Shown: positions 32,571 to 38,929 of the stretch, piece after piece
Layout: each line of letters starts with the position of its first letter
How positions within the stretch are numbered: position 1 is the first letter of the stretch
Assembly: GCF_000308675.1 (NCBI RefSeq)
Contig: NZ_BAGE01000122.1
Location: forward strand, 1 to 38,929
Direction of reading: 5' to 3'
DNA length: 38,929 bases
Origin: Nocardia paucivorans NBRC 100373
GTDB lineage: Bacteria > Actinomycetota > Actinomycetes > Mycobacteriales > Mycobacteriaceae
The notes under the pieces: generated by a model
Told to the model about the DNA's origin: nothing
Seen by the model: the letters and a program-made list of their open reading frames with translations, nothing else
Database searches by the model: none
Position numbers and translations under genes: made by a program

Positions 32571-34325
32571 TCAGCGCGGGGCTATCGCCCTCGACGGCCG
32601 CTGGGGGCGCTCTTGCCGTGGCTGGCTGATGCCGGTGAGCCCCCATAGCGTTTGGGGCTGGTTGTCCAGCCGGTCTTCCGGCAGTCCAGCAGAGGCGACG
32701 AAGTAGTAGGGGTCGCGTGCGGGGCGGTAGACGACCTCGAACCCGACGGCCTGGCCGGCGTCCAGTGCGGCGATGACCGAATCCGGGTCCACCAAGGTAG
32801 CGGCGTGATGGAACACCCACACCGGCCCGATGGGCAGCTCTCGACCCGCGATGGACACAGCGTAGGTTTCGTATCCGACGAGCACCGGTACCTCCGCCGT
32901 CGCCAGGGTGGCTCGAAGCTCTGGGGAATCCTCACCCGACAGGGGCAGGGTCACGCTGTCGACTTGCGGTGTCGCCACGATGCCACCTTCGATGACGATG
33001 CGGGCGACGCGGAGCGCGACGCGCTCGTGTGGTGACACCGAGTCGGGAAAGGCGAAGTACTGCTCGCAATGCTGTTGCACGATATCGAGGTCGGCGGCGA
33101 ACTCCTCCAGTATGAGTTCGTCGCTGTCGGCTTCGTTATCGGCATGGTTGAGCACCGACAGCATGAAATTGCCTTCGATGAAGACCTCGATTTTGTGAGC
33201 GGTCCGGAGCTGGCGAGCCAGCCGGAGGACGTCGAGGACCACCCGCGGCCGCGCCCGGTGAATGTTGCGTGTGATCTGGGCCCGGGGCGCATCCGCATGG
33301 GCGCCGGGGGCTTCCGGGAACATGATCCGAGCTGTGAGGTGTTCGTCGTAGAACGCTGCTTCCAGGGCATACCCGTGCGTTCCGGTGCCGAAGTGGGTGA
33401 TGCGGCCTTCGTGAGCTGCGATGATGGTGCCGTCCTCGCGGGAGAAACGCAGCTCCACGGGGCGTCCGACACCCGGTGCTGCCGATTCGCCTACTTCGAG
33501 GACCACATCACCTGATTCGAACTGGCGAGCGATATGCTCAGGGCCAGTGATCTCGATGCCGTTCACGGTCTCCGAGGGGAGCACCACGCGCTCTGCCGTA
33601 CCGAACCTGACGCGGTCCTGGAATTGCTCGACCAGCTCCGCGTGCTGCGATCCGAATTGCCCGCGGACAGTAATGTATACCGGGTTCACGATGTGGGCGC
33701 GGCTGTGCTGTGCTCGCAGAATCTGAGACACGGTGTCGCCGTCTCGGTGGAAGTCGTAGGTCCAGTCCAGATCGGTTGAATCGACCAACCTGCCGAGGTT
33801 GGCAATTCGGGTGCCCAGATCGTCTGGGCCGAGGAGACTGTCGATCTCGCGGTTGAAGGTCTTCGCGTTCTCGAGCAGTTCTGTCGTCACGTTACGCTGC
33901 GCCCACCGGTCGACCTCGGGGAAGTCGACGAGCAGGTCATCGAGCCCGGTCCGGTCGATCACCCGCCAGCGTGGAGCCTCGGCCCCTTTCACGAGGCCCT
34001 TGACGAACGTCCGCTCGGTCGGCGTGAGATTATTCGGCACCACCAGGACCCATTCGTAAGGCTCCTCCTTGAGCACCTTGTTGTAGGAGCGCCTGATCTG
34101 CTCACGCCTCGTTTTCCGGAATCCACCGCTGAAGCCTTCCGGGAAGTACTTGAGCTGGAAGATGCGGAGCCGTTCACCTTGGCGTACTTCGAGGTCGATG
34201 CCGCCGTCGCCGCCGCGGCCATTGACAGGTATCACACTGTCTGCATCGCGATAACGCCGGGTGATCAGCACTTCGACGATCCGGTCGAACCGCTGCTGAC
34301 CGAGCTGGTCCCAATTGATGCTCAC
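32571..34325 (-). CDS. PD-(D/E)XK nuclease with large unknown C-terminal region
   Basis: 584 residues from a GTG at 34325 (MSINWDQLGQQRF); an ATG at 34340 would add five residues. Residues 1-150 form a restriction-endonuclease-like fold: FDRIVEVLI, then NGRGGDGGIDLEV and RIFQLKYF supplying D and QxK. EWVLVVPNNLTPTERTFVKGL and RVIDRTGLDDLLVDFPE follow, as in Mrr/HSDR-like stand-alone nucleases. Residues 190-584 are mainly beta-rich and match nothing I know; they could be a sensor or a target-binding module. The gene stands alone between convergent neighbours. A role in anti-phage or anti-plasmid defence is likely from the fold and setting (inference). Confidence 0.78.
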   Translation of the reverse strand: MSINWDQLGQQRFDRIVEVLITRRYRDADSVIPVNGRGGDGGIDLEVRQGERLRIFQLKYFPEGFSGGFRKTRREQIRRSYNKVLKEEPYEWVLVVPNNLTPTERTFVKGLVKGAEAPRWRVIDRTGLDDLLVDFPEVDRWAQRNVTTELLENAKTFNREIDSLLGPDDLGTRIANLGRLVDSTDLDWTYDFHRDGDTVSQILRAQHSRAHIVNPVYITVRGQFGSQHAELVEQFQDRVRFGTAERVVLPSETVNGIEITGPEHIARQFESGDVVLEVGESAAPGVGRPVELRFSREDGTIIAAHEGRITHFGTGTHGYALEAAFYDEHLTARIMFPEAPGAHADAPRAQITRNIHRARPRVVLDVLRLARQLRTAHKIEVFIEGNFMLSVLNHADNEADSDELILEEFAADLDIVQQHCEQYFAFPDSVSPHERVALRVARIVIEGGIVATPQVDSVTLPLSGEDSPELRATLATAEVPVLVGYETYAVSIAGRELPIGPVWVFHHAATLVDPDSVIAALDAGQAVGFEVVYRPARDPYYFVASAGLPEDRLDNQPQTLWGLTGISQPRQERPQRPSRAIAPR

Positions 34326-34499
34326 CGCGCACCGTCCCATTCGCCTCTGGCGCCGAGCCGGACCACGTTCTCCGGGCCCGCGCGCGATGATCCAACAGTT
34401 ACGTGTATTCCGAAACGACTACATGCCGGGCATTCCGAAGGTGCCATGATCATGGTCGTAATCGTTCGCCGGACTTCGGATATCACATCCTATTCGAAC

Positions 34500-34850
34500 T
34501 CATGGCAGCGTCAGTAGCCCGATCTCGACCAGGTGAGCGACCTGGCGGGAACTCCCGGTGCGAATGTGGACTTCGGCTGCGGAGGTCACCTTGTCAGGGG
34601 TGACGTACCCCTTCGAAATCGCTTCAGTGAGCAGGTCACCCACGATTTCCGCGTAGGACCTGGCCATTTCCGGATCCGTTTTGCTCAGCTCAGAAATCCA
34701 GGTTTCGTACCTATCCATCTGGTAGGTGAGCATCTTCGCCGGCCACCGACAGAATCGGTAGGCCGAATCGGATGTCTGCATGTTGCCTGTGGCCATTCGC
34801 TCGAGCCCGGCCAGGGTAGCGGTCCGCGAACCGACATTCGCCAATGTCAC
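34500..34850 (-). CDS. Hypothetical protein, possibly 5'-truncated
   Basis: 116 residues from a GTG at 34850. The frame continues sensibly upstream (LQEFWANNDAKTAVTLANVG) to a TGA without any better start, so the true N-terminus may be lost. The sequence is helical, with CRWPAKMLTYQMDRYETWI and MARSYAEIVGDLLTEAIS. No domain recognised. It lies upstream of the nuclease gene on the same strand, 174 bases away, without a clear shared promoter. Confidence 0.45.
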   Translation of the reverse strand: MTLANVGSRTATLAGLERMATGNMQTSDSAYRFCRWPAKMLTYQMDRYETWISELSKTDPEMARSYAEIVGDLLTEAISKGYVTPDKVTSAAEVHIRTGSSRQVAHLVEIGLLTLP

Positions 34851-34910
34851 TGCGGTTTTCGCATCGTTGTTGGCCCAGAACTCCTGAAGCTGTCACAAGC
34901 CGCAAAGTAG

Positions 34911-35066
34911 GACGCGCGGCACGGACCCGGTTCGTGGCCAGCCAAGGACCTCGCGGCCATCACGGGAGTCGACCCCGTCGCGGTACAGCGGGTCCTCGAC
35001 GAGCTCACCGACGCAGGGGTTGCACGGCCGGAGTCCGGCGGACGGGATCAGGGTCGGGATATCTGA
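34911..35066 (+). pseudogene. Winged-helix-like remnant
   Basis: Between a TAG and the TGA at 35064 the frame reads GSWPAKDLAAITGVDPVAVQ, RVLDELTDAGVARPESGG, a typical helix-turn-helix (AKDLAAITGVDPVAVQRVLDEL) with a wing. There is no start codon in the 51-codon frame and no ribosome site. It therefore looks like the tail of a lost regulator rather than a gene. Confidence 0.4.
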
Positions 35067-35112
35067 CCGAAGGGCCGGGTATCGCCCCGTCGGGCCTTCT
35101 ATCGTTGTGCCC

Positions 35113-35346
35113 ATGTCGAATTCACGCGTCTACCTGACGAAGGCCGCATCAGATTCTCTGCCGGGAGCCGAGTTCTACGGTCTCGTCCGCGACCGACACG
35201 ACTCGTCGGTCGCCCACTTCGAGGCGATCTCGGCAACCGTCTCCGACGATGACGGGTGGCTCATAGTGACCGTGCCGGACAAGGCAAAGAAAAGTCGGAG
35301 GGTCCTTCTTCCCCCGACCGCGGTTGCGGCCGTCGTGCGACTGTGA
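35113..35346 (+). CDS. Small hypothetical protein
   Basis: 77 residues from the ATG at 35113, which has no ribosome site and may be leaderless (TATCGT about 9 bases upstream could serve as a -10). Strand-rich: YGLVRDRHDSSVAHFEAISA, then WLIVTVPDKAKKSRRVLLPP. No family recognised. The next small gene begins 13 bases after its stop. Confidence 0.55.
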   Translation: MSNSRVYLTKAASDSLPGAEFYGLVRDRHDSSVAHFEAISATVSDDDGWLIVTVPDKAKKSRRVLLPPTAVAAVVRL

Positions 35347-35359
35347 ACGGGGTGCAGCG

Positions 35360-35590
35360 ATGACGGTGGTGGCATCTCAATCCGGGCGGGCCGAGTGGCT
35401 GGCGAACGACGCGTACGACGCGCTGATGGAAACGATCAGGATATCGACCGAGGCGGTGGCGGACGGCACGCACATCGAGCCCGCCAAGGCCGCCGAACTG
35501 GTCCAGCGGTGGCACTGGGTAAACGGGCTCCAGCGCCAAGCCGAGATACATGCCCGGCTCGCGGGCCTCACCGACGAGGAGTCACCGTAG
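35360..35590 (+). CDS. Small hypothetical helical protein
   Basis: 76 residues from the ATG at 35360 with a GGGGTG purine run upstream. Predicted helical throughout (WLANDAYDALMETIRIST, AAELVQRWHWVNGLQRQAEI). Probably cotranscribed with the small gene at 35113. No domain recognised. Confidence 0.55.
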   Translation: MTVVASQSGRAEWLANDAYDALMETIRISTEAVADGTHIEPAKAAELVQRWHWVNGLQRQAEIHARLAGLTDEESP

Positions 35591-35673
35591 TATCCGCCGA
35601 AATCGGATGGACGGTTCAGTCGGAGTAGTGGGCGACCCGCCTGCCCTGAGTAATACATGTCGGTCTAAACACG

Positions 35674-36057
35674 ATGATCGGCAGCATGGCCTCTGAATCG
35701 ATCAGCCCCGCCGCCGACGAATCCAACGATGAGTCGGAGGATTACGAACCCAATCCCGACACCCTCCCGACCAGTTCGGATCCCAGCGGCCTGTGCCTGC
35801 GCTGCCACCGAACCAGCAACTTCACTACCGAGAACACGACAAATTTGCAGAAGCCGGGAGGCGGCCTGGGCAAACAGCAGGTGGCGGTTCTGAGATGCCA
35901 CGGGTGCAACAGATGCAACATCGTCATCGAGGAGTACCGAACGTTCTACCTGCCGAGAGGCGAGTGGACTACCCGTTGGATTCCGTTGCATTGGTGGCCC
36001 ACCCCCGGTGCCGCCGCCGATCTGGCCGACGTCACGGAGGGTGTGGCCAGCGCATAG
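35674..36057 (+). CDS. DUF4145 protein, N-terminal part (zinc ribbon), ends at in-frame TAG
   Basis: 127 residues. An acidic disordered start is followed by a zinc-ribbon-like part (LCLRCHRTSNF, LRCHGCNRCNIVI) and IPLHWWPTPGAAADLADVTEGVASA, which is the usual lead-in to a DUF4145 domain. It stops at TAG (36055-36057) exactly where relatives continue SAYxEGVRCLS. The continuation is found in another frame starting at 36119. DUF4145 domains often accompany nucleases and restriction systems, possibly as RNA- or DNA-binding regulators. The start could also be the ATG at 35686; neither has a clear ribosome site. Confidence 0.75.
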   Translation: MIGSMASESISPAADESNDESEDYEPNPDTLPTSSDPSGLCLRCHRTSNFTTENTTNLQKPGGGLGKQQVAVLRCHGCNRCNIVIEEYRTFYLPRGEWTTRWIPLHWWPTPGAAADLADVTEGVASA

Positions 36058-36123
36058 CGGCGCTGCCCCACAGACCTAACCTCGTTGCGGCTGGTGACAC
36101 GATCCTTACCGGCACCCCGCATA
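36048..36123 (+). other. 67-bp interruption of the DUF4145 gene between GCATA direct repeats, with hairpin
   Basis: GCATA occurs at 36052-36056 and 36119-36123. Removing the 67 bases between equivalent repeat positions joins the two DUF4145 frames exactly: GCC AGC GCA TAC GAG. The first GCA is followed by TAG, the second by TAC. CAGCGC (36048-36053) and GCGCTG (36060-36065) form a hairpin whose loop begins with the last base of GCA and most of the stop codon. It is either an insertion with 5-bp target duplication or a translational-bypass-like gap. No terminal inverted repeats are visible in the 67 bases. Confidence 0.7.
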
Positions 36124-36124
36124 C

Positions 36125-36487
36125 GAGGAAGAGGTCAAGGGCGTCAGCGTGGAGGCCCCGCACGCCGCGGTGGCGATGTTCCGCAACGCACTCGCTCACA
36201 TCGTCCAGGACAAGGGCAGCGACGAGGCGAAGAAGAAGAACACCCTCAACCTGGCGACCCAGCAGATGGTCGACGACAAAACCCTCTGGGACTGCTTCAA
36301 CGAGTGGGCGGCCCAGATCCGTCAGGTGGGCAATGCCGGAGCGCACCAGGAGAGCTGGGAGGAAATCCCGATCGAAGATGCCCAGGATCTGCAGAAGATC
36401 ACGCTGGCGCTGATCGAGAATCTCTACATCCGCCCTGCCGAGCTCGCCCGCATGAAGAAACCGACGAAGCGCCCCAAGACTCCCTGA
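36125..36487 (+). CDS. DUF4145 domain, C-terminal part (out of frame with N-terminal part)
   Basis: From GAG at 36125 the frame encodes EEEVKGVSVEAPHAAVAMFR, NALAHIVQDKGSDEAKKKNT, TLWDCFNEWAAQIRQVGNAG, AHQESWEEIP and NLYIRPAELARMKKP, the complete DUF4145 core (helical, with the RxxGNxGAH motif). There is no independent start with a good ribosome site; a GTG at 36149 is possible, with GAGGAAGAGG about 15 bases before it. As the domain is well conserved to its end, either the break is recent or the two parts are still joined at translation. Confidence 0.75.
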   Translation, partial: EEEVKGVSVEAPHAAVAMFRNALAHIVQDKGSDEAKKKNTLNLATQQMVDDKTLWDCFNEWAAQIRQVGNAGAHQESWEEIPIEDAQDLQKITLALIENLYIRPAELARMKKPTKRPKTP

Positions 36488-36590
36488 CCGGCCGGATCCG
36501 AATCGCCTGGCCGCCGACAATTTGTGGCTATCGGCAGTCAGCCCCTTCTTCCCCGGACCCCGTGCACCCCCATTACGTACCTTGCCGCCC

Positions 36591-37022
36591 ATGGATATGT
36601 GGCAAGCGATCGTGGTCGGTCTCGTCGTCGCGGCGACCACCGGCATTTTCAAACTTCTCTTCCCCTGGACGAAGAAGAACTGGGCACAGTGGCGGCGCCG
36701 GCGAGCGGTGGCATCCGCGGCCCGGAAGCAGCGGCGCCAGCGCGCACAGTACGACCGCGCCCTGGCGCAGAAGATCGCTACGGCCGAGGCCACCGGAGAA
36801 CCCATTGCCGTCAGCCGCCGGGGGCACAGGCCGGTCGAGGTGACCTACAGCGACGGCAGCGTCCGGTATTTCTTCTGCAACCCGGAGGACTACAGGGCGG
36901 CGATAACGACCGGCGGATACGACCCGCGAACGTCCTACCTCCGCTCGTGCTCCCATTTCGCACAACCAGGGGGCCGAGGAACGTCGGCGCGACACCCGAT
37001 CGCGCGGGAATCGGCGCTATAG
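36591..37022 (+). CDS. Hypothetical membrane-anchored protein
   Basis: 143 residues from MDMWQ at 36591. An N-terminal hydrophobic helix (MWQAIVVGLVVAATTGIFKLLF) is followed by a strongly basic cytoplasmic segment (KKNWAQWRRRRAVASAARKQ), then a compact polar part (VEVTYSDGSVRYFFCNPEDY). No family recognised. It follows the DUF4145 gene by 103 bases on the same strand. Confidence 0.6.
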   Translation: MDMWQAIVVGLVVAATTGIFKLLFPWTKKNWAQWRRRRAVASAARKQRRQRAQYDRALAQKIATAEATGEPIAVSRRGHRPVEVTYSDGSVRYFFCNPEDYRAAITTGGYDPRTSYLRSCSHFAQPGGRGTSARHPIARESAL

Positions 37023-37090
37023 AGTGGGCATAGACCAGGAAGGCCGACTGACCCCGTAAGGGGCCACATCTAAGCACTGCGCCCGCCGCA

Positions 37091-38776
37091 TCAGGGTTTG
37101 GCCTTTTTCACGGTGGGGCCCTTTCCGTCAGTGGCCTTCTTGGACCCGGCTTGCTTGTTCGCGACCTTTTTGGCCGCACTCTTGGCTGTGGTCTTCTTCG
37201 CCGGGGCCTTCTTGGTAGTCGCCTTCTTCGCCCCAGACTTCTTGGTGGCGTCCTTGCTTCCGGGAGTTTTCTTAGACTTCCGAGGGTGCTCGGCTGATGG
37301 CTCGACCTGATGTTTGGCCGCCGCAGGCCGGCGCGGCACGGATGACTCCTCTCGATCCAGCTGCGCGTCTGGTTCCATAGCGGCTCGGTAAGCCGAACCG
37401 AGCCGCGCAGTCGGGTCTCGACCAATCATTGTGCCGCCCCAATTGGCGAAGGCGGTGTCGACGCCTACTCTCTGGTAAGCCGCGCCGAGATTGATCGTGG
37501 GCATGAGTTCAGAGGTGTATGCCTGCGCGAAGATGCTCTGCAGAGCTTGCACGGACCCTGCCGATTCCGCATAGCTCCGTATTGACGGGCCTATGGTGGC
37601 TGCGAGATTTGACCATGCTTCATCCCATGCCGGGCCGCGGATGGCGCCCATCGCCCAGTTCTGGACTGCTCCCATAGCCCGGGATTCGGCGTCGGCGCGC
37701 TTCCACCGTGCTCGCATCGGATCATCGGGCAATGCTTCGGCGGTCGTTACGACGAGTTGGGCGACGCTCCCATCGGGAAGAACGGTGAGGTCGCCGGAGA
37801 ACCGCAGCCACTTGTCGTGCATTGTTCCTTCGCCGGCAAGTTCGGTGGTGTCGATATCGACCTGAGCGTCGATTTCGAATCGGGCTCTCCACCCACCAGG
37901 TCGGCCGGCCCGCGCACGCTCCTCGAAGTGCCAGTCCTCCCACTCGGGTTCCGTAGCTGTTGCCACCCGGCCCACCTTGACGTTGAGGTCCAGCGCCGCG
38001 GTGCGGGGATCCAAGGGAAGGTTGATGACCCTATTCATCAGGGCTTCAATGAGGCTGTCCTTGTCGAGCTGAGCGAGAAGGCGCTGGAATTCGTCCTCGC
38101 CGATGGGCTCGAACCTCGCACTGAGGTTACTTACCAGCCGAGGCATATTGGTCACATAGTGAACACGCTCAGCCAGCCCGCGGTCCGCCAGCTCGCTCGC
38201 GAGCGCAGGGTGAAACGGAACCGACCAGTTGTCCAGCTCGCGGGCCTCCAGGCCTGGCTCCCCGAAGTCCTTGTGGTTTTTGCTGACGAACCAGACCTCG
38301 GCGTCAGGATCCTCGGCTGCGATCGCGAGAAGCGTGTGCCAGATGAGGGTGTCCCGAAATCCGTCCTTGGACTTCTCGCTGTACTCGTTATACGGCGGCT
38401 GGCGGTAGATCGCACGTTTTGCGATGTCCATCCAGTCGATATCCTCCGGAGGAGAGGCGACGCTTATGCCAAGCTCCTCACAACGGTCCAGGAACCACTC
38501 CTCCAGCTGATCGATCTTCGCCCTGAGCATGTCGGCCAATTCCTGCTTGTGGCCACCGAGATCGAGCAAGTTCCCGATATTCAATGCCTGGACCTTCTTC
38601 AGCTCCTCCTCCCAACCCACGTGAAGGAGGTGCACAGCCTCATGGAGAGCTACTTCCGGCACGACGAGCTCAAGGTCCCACTCTTCCTGCCGGTCGAGCA
38701 GGGACTGCCAAGGGTTGAGCTCCAAGTTCGGTGAAGCGCGCAGGACATTGGCATCGACGACAACGATCAGGGACAC
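37091..38776 (-). CDS. PIN-domain protein with histone-H1-like tail
   Basis: 561 residues from a GTG at 38776 (MSLIVVVDANVLRASP). The N-terminal 200 residues are a PIN-like ribonuclease domain of the DUF4935 kind: VVDANVL, LELVVPEVALHEAVH, DGFRDTLIWHTLLAI, and EVWFVSKNHKDFG supply the acidic residues of the active site. Residues 250-500 are of unknown fold. The last 70 residues are a lysine/alanine/threonine-rich low-complexity tail (KKATTKKAPAKKTTAKSAAK) like that of histone H1 or HupB, suited to binding nucleic acid. The frame is open further upstream, but only the GTG is followed by the PIN start. It is probably an RNase in a defence or stress role (inference). Confidence 0.78.
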   Translation of the reverse strand: MSLIVVVDANVLRASPNLELNPWQSLLDRQEEWDLELVVPEVALHEAVHLLHVGWEEELKKVQALNIGNLLDLGGHKQELADMLRAKIDQLEEWFLDRCEELGISVASPPEDIDWMDIAKRAIYRQPPYNEYSEKSKDGFRDTLIWHTLLAIAAEDPDAEVWFVSKNHKDFGEPGLEARELDNWSVPFHPALASELADRGLAERVHYVTNMPRLVSNLSARFEPIGEDEFQRLLAQLDKDSLIEALMNRVINLPLDPRTAALDLNVKVGRVATATEPEWEDWHFEERARAGRPGGWRARFEIDAQVDIDTTELAGEGTMHDKWLRFSGDLTVLPDGSVAQLVVTTAEALPDDPMRARWKRADAESRAMGAVQNWAMGAIRGPAWDEAWSNLAATIGPSIRSYAESAGSVQALQSIFAQAYTSELMPTINLGAAYQRVGVDTAFANWGGTMIGRDPTARLGSAYRAAMEPDAQLDREESSVPRRPAAAKHQVEPSAEHPRKSKKTPGSKDATKKSGAKKATTKKAPAKKTTAKSAAKKVANKQAGSKKATDGKGPTVKKAKP

Positions 38777-38929
38777 AGTCCACCATTCTCGTCGAGGGCA
38801 CCCAGCCGACGCGAACCGATTCGACGATGTCGAAAAACGAACGATTCTCGACACCCGGCAGCTGGTGCGGTTGGGCAAGAAGTTTGGATATGGTGGCCAG
38901 AGGTAGCTCACGCCGTTGGAACAAAGTGA

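Noticed and set aside
34533..34910. Plus-strand 125-residue frame opposite the hypothetical minus-strand gene
   Set aside because: Composition is shadow-like (His/Arg/Gly/Phe mix) with no ribosome site.
36119..36123. The 67-bp DUF4145 interruption as a self-splicing intron or an IS end
   Set aside because: Too short for a group I or II intron, and its ends show no terminal inverted repeats; insertion scar or bypass gap remain the options.

Overview
The window looks like a chromosomal or large-plasmid accessory region of a high-G+C actinomycete, most likely a mycolate-containing genus such as Nocardia or a relative (inference). Supporting signs are the strong GC bias at third codon positions, many GTG starts and 4-base ATGA/GTGA overlaps, DUF5994 proteins, a mycobacterial DesA3-type desaturase with its ferredoxin reductase, and actinobacterial ars genes. 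No tRNA, rRNA or CRISPR array was recognised.

1-8.5 kb: a decayed Tn3-family transposase, then a lipid desaturation module (membrane protein, flavin/2Fe-2S reductase, acyl-CoA desaturase, two small ORFs). This module is bracketed by two divergent, matching pairs of DUF5994 genes. A frameshifted arsI/cadI remnant and a broken tyrosine integrase follow. 8.5-12.4 kb: a Tn554-type tnpA-tnpB-tnpC cassette, with tnpB split into two reading frames. 12.4-17 kb: an HNH nuclease remnant, a type IV AbiE toxin-antitoxin operon with a palindromic operator over its start codon, an incomplete recombinase-like gene and a hypothetical gene.

17-23 kb: a two-gene cassette behind tandem terminator-like hairpins and flanked by a 17-bp repeat, an AbiGi-like gene, a frameshifted serine recombinase, and a two-gene NLR-like system. 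In that system a small helical protein and a STAND/NACHT-like NTPase share a matching motif, at the C-terminus of the first and the N-terminus of the second. This is the layout of bacterial amyloid-signalling immunity pairs. 23-29.6 kb: an arsenic island with arsR-acr3-(broken arsC-like)-arsC on the plus strand; arsI-MFS-arsO-hydrolase on the minus strand; and a second arsR divergent from arsI. Related 26-bp dyads, resembling serine-invertase crossover sites, lie at 20.08, 22.97 and 29.59 kb in the same orientation and bracket the NLR pair and the ars island.

29.6-38.9 kb: a small basic protein with a strong terminator; a coupled operon of a small membrane protein, an ECF-like sigma factor and a DUF742-GTPase fusion; a PD-(D/E)XK nuclease with a large unknown C-terminus; small hypothetical genes; a DUF4145 gene interrupted by a 67-bp segment between GCATA repeats; and a PIN-domain protein with a histone-H1-like lysine-rich tail. 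Overall this is a mosaic of mobile-element debris, metal resistance and probable anti-phage defence genes.
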